Assembly (NCBI RefSeq): GCF_000378445.1
Contig: NZ_KB899713.1
Location: 1-52,228 of the forward strand
Length of the DNA: 52,228 bases
Origin: Deinococcus aquatilis DSM 23025
Lineage (GTDB): Bacteria; Deinococcota; Deinococci; Deinococcales; Deinococcaceae
Direction: 5' to 3'
Below the pieces are notes generated by a model. The model was not told the origin of the DNA. It saw nothing but the letters and a program-made list of their open reading frames with translations, and did not search any database. Shown one piece after another: positions 17,411 to 30,168 of this stretch (position 1 is the first letter of the stretch; the number at the start of each line of letters is the position of its first letter). A program made the position numbers and the translations under genes.

Positions 17411-17986
17411 ATGACCCAGACCGAAGACAAGCCCGCCGAACTCACTTCTTCACCGCGCATGCGTACTTATACCTGGCAAGACCCGCTGATCGGCGCAGGG
17501 GTCGCCTCTGGTCTGAGCGGCTTGGAGTACGTGCGGGGGATGGCACGGGGTGAGTTTCCTCCACCCCCGATTGGCCAGACCATGGGCTTTCATATTCTGG
17601 ACGAACAGGATGTCCAACCGGGTCAGGTCACCTTCCGCCTGCATCCGCAGGAATTCCACTACAACCCGATTGGAAGCGTACACGGCGGCGTATACGCCAC
17701 GCTGCTGGACTCGGCGCTGGGCTGCGCCATCCACACCATGCTGCCTGCCGGGGTGGGGTACACCACCGTTGATCTGGCGGTGAAGTACCTGCGCCCATTG
17801 CGGCTGGGCATGGGTGAGGTTCGCGCGGTGGCCGAAGTCATCAGCGTGTCGCGTCAGGTCGCCACTGCCAGCGCACAGATCGTGGATGAGGCTGGCAAAA
17901 TCTACGCCACGGCGACCACCACCTGTCTGATCCTGCGGGGCAGCACTTCCACCTCTTCAGCACCTCCACACGAGACGGGCCAGTAA
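17411..17986 (+). CDS. PaaI-family hotdog-fold thioesterase
   Basis: 191 residues from ATG 17411 with GAGGAG four bases before. The hotdog-fold signature is clear: NPIGSVHGGVYATLLDSALG with the HGG loop, then YTTVDLAVKYLRPL. PaaI-type enzymes hydrolyse aryl- or acyl-CoA thioesters. The first 60 residues are extra and may be a helical lid. It is expressed behind a TetR regulator, so it may respond to an aromatic or acyl compound. Substrate unknown. Confidence 0.85.
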   Translation: MTQTEDKPAELTSSPRMRTYTWQDPLIGAGVASGLSGLEYVRGMARGEFPPPPIGQTMGFHILDEQDVQPGQVTFRLHPQEFHYNPIGSVHGGVYATLLDSALGCAIHTMLPAGVGYTTVDLAVKYLRPLRLGMGEVRAVAEVISVSRQVATASAQIVDEAGKIYATATTTCLILRGSTSTSSAPPHETGQ

Positions 17987-18215
17987 CTGAAATTGAGCAA
18001 AGAGGCCGCGCGCCGGTTGTGTTGCGGCAAGATAGGCAGAGCAGGCTGACCGAACGCCTGTACACAAATCAGTTGATGAAGCCTGGCGTAGTCCAGAGAC
18101 ATGTCATGAGGACAGACGAATACAGGCAGCCAAAGGCGGACCGCCGATTCGTTCCTGCCGCCAGGGCAGCTCAGCCTGTAATTCTTCACACTCCAGCTGG
18201 CCTGCGCGACGGGTC

Positions 18216-18704
18216 CTACGGTAAGACGAGGTCGGTATCGCCACCTGCTGGGAGTGGATGGCCCACAACTCGCCCAAGCGCCAGCAACTGGCCTTTATGG
18301 TGAAACTCGTGTGTCATGGGATGCATGATCAGCCAACGCTGCGTGACGTGCAGGCGGTCGCGCCCTGGCCGAACAAGTTCGAAGATCTCGTCGGGCTGCG
18401 CAAAGCTGGCGCAGGCCTGTTCCACGACCAGATCCACTTCGCCAAACTTGGTGCGCATGGCTGACGCATCTTCCAGGCTTGAAGCCTCGAACTGGTCGTG
18501 ATACCGCTCCAGGTCCAGCCCATAACGCCCCACCCATGAGAGGTAGCAATTGGCCACATGGGCCTGGATATTACGGATGCTGCCGTAAGCGAAGTCCGGG
18601 TGCTCAAAGATATAGACCTCGGGCGGCAAAGATTCAGTGTAATCCAGCAGCACTTCGCGGGTGCGTTTGGCCCAGTTGTACAGAAGCGGCAATGAAGGAT
18701 CCAT
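18216..18704 (-). CDS. DinB-family protein
   Basis: 162 residues from ATG 18704; the longer frame to 18821 is not supported. The four-helix DinB/YfiT fold is indicated by NWAKRTREVLLDYTESLP, IQAHVANCYLSWVGRY and the late HPMTHEFHHKGQLLALGRVVGHPLP, which supply the metal-binding histidines. The family is expanded in Deinococcus and covers thiol-S-transferases and proteins of unknown role. The start appears leaderless: GATAAT (18711-18716, minus strand) lies six bases before the ATG, with no ribosome site. It converges on the thioesterase gene. Confidence 0.8.
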   Translation of the reverse strand: MDPSLPLLYNWAKRTREVLLDYTESLPPEVYIFEHPDFAYGSIRNIQAHVANCYLSWVGRYGLDLERYHDQFEASSLEDASAMRTKFGEVDLVVEQACASFAQPDEIFELVRPGRDRLHVTQRWLIMHPMTHEFHHKGQLLALGRVVGHPLPAGGDTDLVLP

Positions 18705-18971
18705 ACCGGAATTATCAGCCACCAGGAGCCGCCACAGAAACTTCCGACGTGAGAATGGCCAGTGCAGACTTCTCAATCTTGATGATCTCAGCCAACTGGA
18801 CACAGCCATCTTGGCGGTCAATTCACCACTGAAGAACTATTCGATTGGATCGTGACTTGGGGTTAGCAGAGTTTGGTGGAACACCGGTTCAGTCTTGGCC
18901 TGCCTGAGCCGAGCAAACAGTTTCCAGAGCCTCACAAAATATTTGAGGAGCTCAGATTCTCCCCGGTCTTA

Positions 18972-19020
18972 CCCGTAGTTTCTGAGGGGTTTGTCGGAGG
19001 CCCGCTGTGAACCCTATAGT
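18972..19020 (+). promoter_or_regulatory. rep1 promoter with an iteron upstream of -35
   Basis: TTGTCG at 18991-18996 and TATAGT at 19015-19020 form an 18-bp-spaced promoter; TATAGT ends five bases before the rep1 ATG, so the mRNA is probably leaderless. A full iteron, CCCGTAGTTTCTGAGGGG, lies at 18972-18989 directly upstream of the -35. Rep bound there could repress its own gene, the usual copy-number control for iteron plasmids. Confidence 0.75.
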
Positions 19021-19025
19021 GCCCT

Positions 19026-20447
19026 ATGCCTGAGCGCAAACCACGGCGAAGCGCCGGAATCTCGCCGCTGGTGCTTGACGTAACGGGCGGTTACGATGAA
19101 CTCAACCTGGGTCGCCTGGCCCTGATCAGCGGCCAAAAAACGGTACCGGGGACATTGCGCCGCTGGCAAAAGCAGATCACCACGCCCGACGGCCGTCCGG
19201 TGATCATCACCTGCACGGTTCCAGATGATCAGGTGGTGCCGCACGGCCTCGACAACGACTTTATGGTGGGGCTGGTCAACCTGTGCTTTGAGGCGGGTCT
19301 GCCCGACGGCCCCTTCAGCGTATCGGCCTACGGCCTGCTGAAAGCTTCCGGCTTTTCCGACTCAGCCCAGTATTACCGGGCACTTGAGGAGAGTCTGGTG
19401 CGCCTGAACAAGGCGTCCTACACCATTGACGAAGGCTGGTTTGAGCAGGGGCCACACAGCTGGACCACCCAGTCGTTCGCGCAGGTCAGTTACCTGTCTT
19501 ATGCCCGTTCGCGGACCGGAGTGCAGGGCACCAGCGTGGTCACAGTGCAGTTGGCCCCCCCCGTGATGGAGAGCCTGCGGGCCGGATACATCAAGCCACT
19601 CGACCTCAACTTCTACCGGGGTCTCAGTCAGCCCCTGGTGCGGGCAGTGTACCGGCAACTCGACGCCCTGCATTTCGATGAGTCCACCGCCGACGGCCTG
19701 GTGCGGGAACTCAGCGCGCCCCTGATGGCCTGGGGCAACCGGCTGGGACTGCTCAGCGACCGCCCTGACAACGTGGTGCGCACCCTCACACCCGCGCATG
19801 AGGAGCTTCAAGCCAAAGGCTATGTGGCCGCTGTGGAAATTACAGGCCGGGGCCGCGACAAGGTGGTGCGGTATGTGTTCGGCCCGCCGCCTCAGGGCGA
19901 GCATCCGGACCTGGCCGCGCTCCTCACTGCGCGGGGCGTCAAGCAAGGCGTGGCGGTGCGGCTCTCCACGGTGTTCCCAGAGCGCATCGAGGAAGCGGCC
20001 CAGCGCTTTGACCACTACCTGAAAGTCAGCCTGCGCCCGGTGGGCAATCCGGGCGGCCTCCTGGTGGCGATGGTCCAGCGCCCCGAAGACTTTGCCGAGT
20101 TACCCGGCTACGGAAAGCGGAGCAGTACTGGAGCGGGTTCACCGACAAAGTCAGCCGCCCCGCGCCCAGCAGATCCCCGTACCGAGGACAGCGAATTGGA
20201 CTTGGCCAGAGAAGAAGCGCGCCTAGCGGCCCTCAGCGGCACCGATCTGGTGGACTGGATGCTGCGCCAACTCAGCGTGCTGGGCATCCTCAAGCACTTC
20301 ACAGTGCCGGAACGCGCCCGCCTCGCCGACGTGGTGCTTACGGGGAGCCTCGATGGTCGCCACCTCGTGAGGGCCGCCACCCACGCCATGGTCGGAGGCG
20401 CACCCGCCATCGCTGCCGTGGTCGAAGATGTCCGAATTCATCTCTGA
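19026..20447 (+). CDS. Plasmid replication initiator protein (rep1)
   Basis: 473 residues from ATG 19026. The N-terminus has ELNLGRLALISGQKTVP, shared in pattern with the two other Rep proteins in this window, and the centre has VPHGLDNDFMVGLVNLCFEAG and PLDLNFYRGLSQPLVRAVYRQLDAL, as in plasmid RepA (replication initiator A) proteins with two winged-helix domains. Residues about 370-400 are a low-complexity linker and 400-473 a helical tail. One iteron lies in the promoter and nine follow the stop codon by 7 bases. It should bind the iterons, open the origin and recruit the host helicase. The gene appears intact. Confidence 0.88.
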   Translation: MPERKPRRSAGISPLVLDVTGGYDELNLGRLALISGQKTVPGTLRRWQKQITTPDGRPVIITCTVPDDQVVPHGLDNDFMVGLVNLCFEAGLPDGPFSVSAYGLLKASGFSDSAQYYRALEESLVRLNKASYTIDEGWFEQGPHSWTTQSFAQVSYLSYARSRTGVQGTSVVTVQLAPPVMESLRAGYIKPLDLNFYRGLSQPLVRAVYRQLDALHFDESTADGLVRELSAPLMAWGNRLGLLSDRPDNVVRTLTPAHEELQAKGYVAAVEITGRGRDKVVRYVFGPPPQGEHPDLAALLTARGVKQGVAVRLSTVFPERIEEAAQRFDHYLKVSLRPVGNPGGLLVAMVQRPEDFAELPGYGKRSSTGAGSPTKSAAPRPADPRTEDSELDLAREEARLAALSGTDLVDWMLRQLSVLGILKHFTVPERARLADVVLTGSLDGRHLVRAATHAMVGGAPAIAAVVEDVRIHL

Positions 20448-20453
20448 AAGCAG

Positions 20454-20806
20454 CCCGTATTTTCTGAGGGGAAGGGAATCCCGCTCACCCGTATTTTCTG
20501 AGGGGAAGAGCAAAAAAAACCTATGTTACACAGTGTTTTTTGGCCGAAACCATCTCTCCCGTATTTTCTGAGGGGAAAGGGAGATTTTGTCCCGGTATCT
20601 CCCGTAGTTTCTGAGGGGACAGAGGTTAGATGCTCCTCTTTCCCACCCGTAGTTTCTGAGGGGATGGCGAACAGATTGCCCGTAGTTTCTGAGGGGAAAA
20701 AGAGAGCAGTAAAGTCTTCTCTCCCGTATTTTCTGAGGGCCTAGGTCGAATGTTGCCCGTATTTTCTGAGGGGAAACAGGCCCCATTTCCCGTAGTTTCT
20801 GAGGGG
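20454..20806 (+). repeat. rep1 iteron array (9 copies; origin of replication)
   Basis: Nine direct copies of CCCGTAKTTTCTGAGGGG (K is T or G) start at 20454, 20488, 20558, 20601, 20646, 20679, 20723, 20756 and 20789. The copy at 20723 ends in C instead of G. Five have T and four have G at the variable base. Start-to-start spacing is 33-45 bases except for a 70-base gap after the second copy, which holds the A-run and CTATGTTACACAG. Together with the copy in the rep1 promoter this makes ten. The array is a plasmid origin, not CRISPR: repeats are short, spacers irregular and there are no cas genes. Confidence 0.92.
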
Positions 20807-20852
20807 AAAACTGCGAAAAGCTGCACTGGCTGGGCTTTTCCTTCGCCGCCTG

Positions 20853-20910
20853 ATGATGTTATTTCATCAAGTTTTTAAATCTTTTCAATCAGGAGGAAAG
20901 TCAACATCAT
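20853..20910 (+). other. AT-rich origin element next to rep1 iterons
   Basis: An AT-rich patch beginning 46 bases after the last iteron contains ATGATGTT (20853-20860), TTTTTAAA (20872-20879), AGGAGGAAAG (20891-20900) and AACATCAT (20903-20910). The first and last are reverse complements. The same words appear beside the rep2 iterons. It is a good candidate for the strand-opening region or a host-factor site. No gene follows AGGAGG at a start-codon distance, so it is not a ribosome site. From here to 21130 I see nothing else. Confidence 0.55.
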
Positions 20911-21130
20911 TTCCAGGCCAATGGAGACGCGGTGAGAAGAGGCCACCAGAATCCAGGGTAGAGGTCGAACAACCGGACAGCCTGTTGGTCAGCAGCCCGC
21001 CAGGTGGGTGCGCGAGTTGCTTTTTCCAGATGCTGGCAGCGGCGGCACACAGGTCAACAGAGACCCACGGAGGAGTTAGCGTGTGGCCTCAGACTTCACC
21101 CTGCCTGAACACGGTAGTTTTTGACAATGA

Positions 21131-22300
21131 ATGACGCCCATAAAGTATCTCTACTCAACCCCTTGGTCTGTGAAACCGCCTGTGGAATCTGAGGCTTCCG
21201 TTCCGCTCCGCGCTCCGGCTTCCGGCGTGGCAGTTAAAACTGACATCGTGGTCATCGGGGCTGGGCAGGCTGGCCTGTCAGCGGCCTACCACCTTCAGAA
21301 GCGTGGCCTCGCGCCCCATCGCGGTTTCGTGGTGCTCGACCACGCTCCGCAGCCGGGCGGTGCCTGGCAGTTCCGCTGGCCCTCCCTCACGCTCAGCACG
21401 GTCAACCGCATTCACGATCTGCCAGGTCTGCCCTTCGCCGACACCGCCGGGGTGGGGGCCACAGATGTGCAGGCCAGTGTGGCTGTTCCCCGCTACTTCG
21501 CGGCGTATGAACGGGCCTTCCAGCTGCCTGTCTACCGGCCCGTGCAGGTCACGGCAGTTCAGGAACGTGGCGAGCGCCTTCTCGTCTCCACAGACCGCGT
21601 GGCATTTTCTGCTCAGGGCATCCTCAATGCCACCGGCACCTGGGAAGCCCCCTACGTGCCGGTGTATCCCGGCGCAGACCGGTTCAGGGGCCTCCAACTG
21701 CATACCAGGGACTACAGCTCGGCTCAGGCGTTCGCTGGTCAGCACGTCGTCATTGTGGGCGGCGGCATCTCAGCCCTTCAGCTGCTGGATGAAATTTCCC
21801 AGGTCACCACCACGACCTGGGTCACGAGGCGCGAGCCAGAGTTCCGTTCTGGCCCCTTCGATGAGGAGGCTGGCCGCAGCGCCGTCGCCCTGGTGGATCA
21901 GAGGGTCAGGCAAGGGCTGCTGCCCGAATCGGTCGTGTCGGTCACGGGACTTCTCGACACCCCAGCGGTGCAGGCGGCGCGGGCGCGGGGAGTTCTGGAG
22001 CGGCGGCCCATGTTCAGCGAGATCACCGAGGATGGAGTTCGCTGGTCAGATGGACAGACGCTGCACGCAGACGTGATCTTGTGGTGCACAGGATTCCGCA
22101 GCGCTCTGGATCATCTGTCTGCCCTGGGTCTGCGGGAACCGGGCGGCGGGATCATCATGACAGGCCGGTTGGCCACACAGGTCGCCAAGGACCCGAGAAT
22201 CCATCTCGTCGGGTACGGGCCATCCGCCTCCACAATCGGCGCCAACCGGGCGGGCGGTGCGGCGGCACAGGAATTGCTGGCCTGGTTACATCTGCCCTGA
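21131..22300 (+). CDS. FAD/NAD(P)-dependent monooxygenase-like oxidoreductase
   Basis: 389 residues. Two dinucleotide folds are visible: IVVIGAGQAGLSAAYHL (about 38-55, FAD) and VVIVGGGISALQLL (about 206-220, NADP), with NATGTWEAPYVP between and VILWCTGFRSALDHL near the end. This is the flavin-containing monooxygenase/CzcO-like arrangement. The first 35 residues are atypical, so the true start may be GTG near 21227 instead of ATG 21131. An ATG at 21127, six bases after TAGTTT, is in another frame that stops after 21 codons. Substrate unknown. It converges on the RND pump genes. Confidence 0.75.
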   Translation: MTPIKYLYSTPWSVKPPVESEASVPLRAPASGVAVKTDIVVIGAGQAGLSAAYHLQKRGLAPHRGFVVLDHAPQPGGAWQFRWPSLTLSTVNRIHDLPGLPFADTAGVGATDVQASVAVPRYFAAYERAFQLPVYRPVQVTAVQERGERLLVSTDRVAFSAQGILNATGTWEAPYVPVYPGADRFRGLQLHTRDYSSAQAFAGQHVVIVGGGISALQLLDEISQVTTTTWVTRREPEFRSGPFDEEAGRSAVALVDQRVRQGLLPESVVSVTGLLDTPAVQAARARGVLERRPMFSEITEDGVRWSDGQTLHADVILWCTGFRSALDHLSALGLREPGGGIIMTGRLATQVAKDPRIHLVGYGPSASTIGANRAGGAAAQELLAWLHLP

Positions 22301-22364
22301 GTCCCCTTTGCAGGAAACATGCGCTCAGAAAAGTGTCGTTTGAGTGATCAGAATGACAGAAAGC

Positions 22365-22395
22365 GGCAGGCAGCCGAGAATTCAGACTGCCTGCC
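22365..22395. terminator. Bidirectional terminator
   Basis: GGCAGGCAG (22365-22373) and CTGCCTGCC (22387-22395) form a 9-bp GC-rich stem with a 13-base loop between the convergent flavoprotein and RND pump genes. The T-tracts are weak on both sides, so it may also need factor-assisted release. Confidence 0.65.
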
Positions 22396-22418
22396 CCCCG
22401 ATTCTTGCTGTTCCTGAA

Positions 22419-25789
<3,371 letters not shown>

Positions 25790-25793
<4 letters not shown>

Positions 25794-27349
25794 GGAGCGC
25801 CTCCGGCACCGGCGGGGCTACCTGCGCCCGGACTGCCCGGAATCCTCTGGCTGCCCGGACTGCCCCGCTGCCCGCTGCTGTTGACCGTGCTGACGCTGGC
25901 CCCGTCCAGCAACCCGGTCGGTGGCTGGGTGATGACCTCGTTTCCGGCGTTGATGCCGCTGACCGCCGATTGGGTGCCCGCCTGTCCCAAGACCGTCACG
26001 GGCTGTTGCTGCGCCTTCCCGGATTCGATGGTAAACACGTAGGTCTGATCTCCGTCCACCTGAAGCGCGGTGCTGGGCACCAGAATGCCCGAGGCGACCT
26101 TGGCGCTGTAGACCACCGAACCGACGGTGCCCAGTGCGGGCAGGGCCGAGCCGATAAACCGCGCCGTGGTGGGCACGCTGCCGTTGGTCGGCGCACCTGC
26201 GTTTTGTGCCACCTTGAGCGGGTACTTCTGCTGCCCGACCACAAAGGTCAGGGCCGCGCCCACAGGCAGCGTGGAAGCCTCGGTGGCGGGCACGTTCACC
26301 GAGACCTGCCGCTGGCGGCTGACCAGCGAAAACGCCTCGCTGTTGGCGGCGAGGTACTGGCCTCCACTGACATTGAGGCCCGTGATCTGCCCCGCGAAAG
26401 GAGCCGTGATGCGTAAGGCTCCTGCGGCCTGCTGCGCCTGATTCAGCGTGATCTGCGCTCTCTCGACGGCGAGCCGCGCTTCGGCCAGGCCCTCGGTCTG
26501 TGCACGAGTATTCTCGGCCAGATTGGCCTGCGCGGTCACGAGGGTCGTGCGGGCGGCCTCGACCTGCGCCAGCTGGTTGTTGACCTCGGTCCGCGACGCT
26601 GCGCCGATGGCCGCCAACTTCTGAAGCCCCGAGAGGCTCTGCTGCGTGTTCGCCAGCGCCGCTGCCGCAGAAGTGACCTGCTGCTGAAGCTGAGCGCGGC
26701 TGCTGCTCACACTGTTCGTCTGAGAGCGCAGCTGCACCTGCGCCGTCTCCAGCGCGTTGCGGGCGCTGTCTACCGAGGAATTCAGGTCGCTGTTGGTCAG
26801 GGCCAGCACCGTCTGTCCAGCCTCCACCTCGCCGCCGACTTCTACGGCAATGGTCGTGACGGTTCCCGAGGCGCGGGCCGATACCGTGGTGGTCTGGGCC
26901 GAGGCGACTGTACCTGTCAGGCGGCGTTCGGTACTCAGCGTTCCTTCCTCAACGGCTACCGCCTGCACCGGAAGAGTGACGCCCGTGCCGCTGCTGCTGG
27001 CGCGGCCTCCTGCGGCCTGACCGGAACCGGGGGAGAAGCCGGAACCGGCCTGCCCTCTGGTGGTCTGCCCCGCTCCTGTCTGAGCGCCGCCTCCTCTGGC
27101 CTGACTGCCTGCACCTGCGCTGCCTGGGCCTGCATTGCCGCCACCCTGAAAACCGCCCCCAGAACCCGCCGCACCGCTCCCGTCATCCTGCCCCAGTCGG
27201 TAACCCACATAACCGACTCCGCCAAGCAGGAGGGGAATCAGCAACCATCCCCAGGGAAAGGAACGGCGTTTCTTGGCTCCAGCCACCTGAGCCGGAGCAG
27301 AAGCAGTCAGGTCGTCTCGGTCTGCCACTGTCTTCGATACCTGATCCAT
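25790..27349 (-). CDS. RND pump membrane fusion protein (HlyD/AcrA family)
   Basis: 519 residues from ATG 27349. One transmembrane helix (about 31-49) follows a cationic [10 protein letters not shown] long Gly/Ala/Ser/Gln-rich linker (about 52-120) follows, then the lipoyl half ([21 protein letters not shown]), an alpha-hairpin coiled coil with many Gln/Ala/Thr residues (about 185-300), the second lipoyl half ([20 protein letters not shown]) and beta-barrel and membrane-proximal domains. It ends in a Gly/Pro/Ser-rich tail. It links the RND permease to the outer duct. First gene of the two-gene operon. Confidence 0.88.
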
Positions 27350-27968
27350 GGAACCATCGAATCACTGGTTAACGAAGAAATATCGAAGAAATGTTGCGAA
27401 AATACCGGATCTGGTGCGGCGAAATCTGTCAGAACAGAAAAGCGTTCATTCACAGAAACCTCCTGACCGTCCGTGTAATGCGCTGGAGCAGGCGGCGTCC
27501 CCGCACAATTTGGGCAATTCGGTTGCACAGAAAGCCGCTCCCGGAACGTTGGCCGGAGACTGTTTTCGAAACCATCACGAATTCTTAGGATTGTCTTCAC
27601 GCTGCTCCGCATGCGCTGGGCTGTCATTGCCTTCTGCAAAAGAGAACCCGGCGTCACGTCGTCTGCTGGGGTGCAGTCGATCCGGGCATCCCGATTTGAA
27701 ACCTTGGGTTTTTGACTTGTGAGACAGGCGTGACGCAGGTTTTGGTACGGTAGCTACATGAATGCGCCGGGCTGGAAGAGGGACGGCAATCCCGTTCACT
27801 TCCGCGTTTCGGCACATCAGGCAACAGGTGAGCAGATGCAGCAGGTCACATCTGCACCGCTTGGGCCAGTGCCGCTTTACACTGAGTCCAGAAACCGAGT
27901 CACGTTTTGAGACCTTCTCAGAGATCACGCAGCCGCAGGCCCACCGCAAAGAGGGTGGGAACTTCACC
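27350..27968. other. Intergenic stretch between divergent genes
   Basis: About 620 bases between the adaptor gene start and the cyclase gene start. Frames here show no family resemblance. An open frame runs into the cyclase gene from 27762, but its 69 residues have the Arg/Ser/His-rich composition of non-coding GC-rich DNA. Promoters for both genes should lie here; I could not place them with confidence. Confidence 0.5.
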
Positions 27969-29555
27969 ATGACCCAGACGCCACCACCTTCTATGGCCGC
28001 CCTGAGAGACGAGCTTCGGGGCTTCCACGAGCAGATTCAGGCATCCCAGGATGCGGCTGACCAGGCTCTGCTGCACCGGGAAGCCGCTTACCTGGCCCTC
28101 AACATCGGGGAGACGGCGGTGGCGCTGACGCATGCACTGGCTTGTCTCGATCTGGCGCGGGCATGTCAAGACCTGAACCTTCAGACCAAAGCCCACGTCG
28201 CTGTTGCGATCGTGCAGGCCGAAGGCTATGACGACCTGGGAGCCGCAGAGCATTTTCGCCACGCCGAAGATCTGGCAAGGGCTGCCGGCGATCACCGGGG
28301 AGTGGCCCTGGTTGCCGTCAACGTCTCTCATTATCAGATGCAGCGCGGCGAGTACCTGGCCGCTGCCACCCAGCTCGGTGCCCTGTCGCATCCCCCCTAT
28401 CTGGGCGTGTTGAAGCAGCCTGATTCCGCTGAACTCCGGCAGGTCTTCCATATCAACTATGTGGTCAGCGCAGCTGAAGCCCTGATGGCCCATGAGACGC
28501 AGATCGCTGACCTTGAATCATGGCGCATGAGGCTGAGGGCGTCTGCACATGAGCTTCAGCTTCTGCACGCCAACCAAACCGGGCTGACCAATGCCCTGCA
28601 CCTGCTGGACGTCCTGGACGCCCTGATGCGCTACGCCCTGTGGCAGGACGATCTGCCCGCCGCACAGCAGTTTGCAGATGAGTTCGTTCAGGTGTCTCGG
28701 CGTCTGGGCAGCACGGTCATGTACGGACGGGCGCTCCTGAACCGCAGCCGGGTCAGGGCACGGATGCAGCAGTGGGAGGGGTCGATTCAGGATGCCGAGG
28801 CTGCCATTGCCCAGTTCGAGACCGGGCAACATGACCTGTGGGCGGTCCGTGGCCGGACAGCGCTGGCCGAAGCCTATGCCCAGACCCAGCAGTTTCGGGA
28901 GGCCTTTGAGACGCAGCGGGAAGTGACCCAGCAGGTCGAGTCGCTTTACCGACAATATCACCAGCAACGGGCCTTACTGGGGCAAATCACGCAGCAGGCC
29001 CGGGAAGCCGAGGTGCGTGCGACAGCTTTTGCGGAGGCGGCGCTGCAAGATTCGCTGACCGGCATTCCCAACCGGGCCTACGCGATGCAGCTCCTGGCCC
29101 AGTTGCATGGCCGCGCCCAGCAGGGTGAGAGCAGCGCCATTGCCCTGGTTGACCTGGATCACTTTAAGCAGGTCAACGACACTTCGGGGCACGCAGCAGG
29201 GGATCTGGTGCTGACGCGCGTGGCACAAACCCTGAATGCCGGAGTCCGGGCCGTGGACAGCGTGGCCCGTTTTGGCGGTGAAGAATTCGTGGTCATCCTG
29301 AGAGGCGTGACGCTCGCTGATGCCCAGGACTCCTGCGAGCGCCTCAGGCGGGTTCTGAACGACCTCAACTGGGATGACGTGGTGCCTGGCCTCAGAACTT
29401 CGGCCAGCTTCGGACTTGCCATGCTGGACGGGCAGCGCGACCTTAAAGCCACACTTCACGCAGCAGATAAGGCGCTGTACCGTGCGAAAGCATCCGGGCG
29501 CAATGTGGTTCGAACGGAACATCACTCCACAGACCGAATCATTGATTTGAGTTGA
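27969..29555 (+). CDS. TPR-like diguanylate cyclase (GGEEF)
   Basis: 528 residues from ATG 27969, preceded by GAGGGTGGGA; the longer frame is not supported. Residues about 1-340 are helical repeats of TPR type (for example ALLHREAAYLALNIGETAVALTHALACL), followed by a coiled-coil stretch. Residues about 360-520 are a GGDEF domain with an active RFGGEEFVVIL motif and metal-binding VDLDHFK. An RAVD inhibitory site lies five residues before GGEEF. It should make c-di-GMP in the cytoplasm with the TPR part as a protein-binding sensor. With the GGDEF-EAL protein it makes two c-di-GMP proteins in the window. Confidence 0.88.
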   Translation: MTQTPPPSMAALRDELRGFHEQIQASQDAADQALLHREAAYLALNIGETAVALTHALACLDLARACQDLNLQTKAHVAVAIVQAEGYDDLGAAEHFRHAEDLARAAGDHRGVALVAVNVSHYQMQRGEYLAAATQLGALSHPPYLGVLKQPDSAELRQVFHINYVVSAAEALMAHETQIADLESWRMRLRASAHELQLLHANQTGLTNALHLLDVLDALMRYALWQDDLPAAQQFADEFVQVSRRLGSTVMYGRALLNRSRVRARMQQWEGSIQDAEAAIAQFETGQHDLWAVRGRTALAEAYAQTQQFREAFETQREVTQQVESLYRQYHQQRALLGQITQQAREAEVRATAFAEAALQDSLTGIPNRAYAMQLLAQLHGRAQQGESSAIALVDLDHFKQVNDTSGHAAGDLVLTRVAQTLNAGVRAVDSVARFGGEEFVVILRGVTLADAQDSCERLRRVLNDLNWDDVVPGLRTSASFGLAMLDGQRDLKATLHAADKALYRAKASGRNVVRTEHHSTDRIIDLS

Positions 29556-29635
29556 GGCGTGGGGCGCGGTTCATTCCCCCTTTCCGATTTGGTCTGCTGG
29601 GGGCAAGCAGTGAATGCTCAGGACGCTGCTTCTCT

Positions 29636-29695
29636 ATGATTGATGTTTTTAAGTTTTAAAAAGAAAAAACATCATCAATCATCATAGGAGGAAAG
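29636..29695. other. AT-rich origin element next to rep2 iterons
   Basis: Contains ATGATTGATGTT (29636-29647), TTTTAAAAA (29654-29662), AACATCAT (29668-29675) and AGGAGGAAAG (29686-29695) followed by AGACATCA. The same words occur beside the rep1 iterons, including the identical 10-mer AGGAGGAAAG. The patch can form an imperfect hairpin (ATGAT-TGATGTT against AACATCA-TCAATCAT) that may also act as a terminator for the cyclase gene. Most likely a strand-opening or host-factor site of the rep2 origin. Confidence 0.55.
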
Positions 29696-29750
29696 AGACA
29701 TCACAACATTTGTCGTGTAGATCGCGTTTTTCTGGATATTGAGAGGTCAA

Positions 29751-30101
29751 TTCCCTCCAAACTTGACGAACATTCCCCCCAAACTTGACGAATAAAAAGG
29801 TCAATTCCCCCCAAACTTGACGAACATTCCCCCCCAAACTTGACGAATCATCATTGGATTCCCCCAAACTTAACGAATAAAGGCCAGAGAACCTGAAAAT
29901 CACGTCCCAATGGAGTTTTTTCTTTCCCCCCGAACTTGACGAATAATTTCCCCCCAAAGTTGACGAATGGTTCCCCCCAAACTTGACGAATAAAAGGGTC
30001 AATTCCCCCCAAAGTTGACGAACTCCTGCTGCCTTCATCTGAATACTGTCTGGAACAGCATTTTTTTGAGTTCAATTTCAATTCCCCCCAAACTTGACGA
30101 A
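29751..30101 (-). repeat. rep2 iteron array (10 copies; origin of replication)
   Basis: Ten copies, written on the plus strand as TTCCCCCCAAACTTGACGAA, start at 29751, 29773, 29805, 29827, 29859, 29924, 29948, 29971, 30003 and 30082. Variants: CCCTCC at 29751, seven C at 29827, five C and TTAACG at 29859, CGAACTT at 29924, AAAGTT at 29948 and 30003. Most spacings are 22-24 or 32 bases, two or three helical turns. The array lies just after the rep2 stop codon, like that of rep1, but the sequence is unrelated, so the two replicons should not cross-react. Confidence 0.92.
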
Positions 30102-30168
30102 TGAAGGGAGAGGGGACGGAAAAATGGTTGAAGGGGCTCTCCCCTTTCTGAACTCTGTGGGGGAAATC

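Noticed and set aside
20523..20533. A DnaA box at the rep1 origin (GTTACACA within CTATGTTACACAG).
   Set aside because: It differs from TTATNCACA at two positions and no second copy was found, so it is not reported as a feature.
20454..20806. Possible CRISPR array from regularly recurring repeats.
   Set aside because: Repeats are only 18 bases, distances vary from 33 to 70, there are no cas genes, and the repeats adjoin a rep gene. They are iterons.
20891..20900. AGGAGGAAAG as a ribosome site of a gene after the rep1 array.
   Set aside because: No start codon with an open frame follows at the right distance, and the same word recurs at the rep2 origin in a non-coding context.
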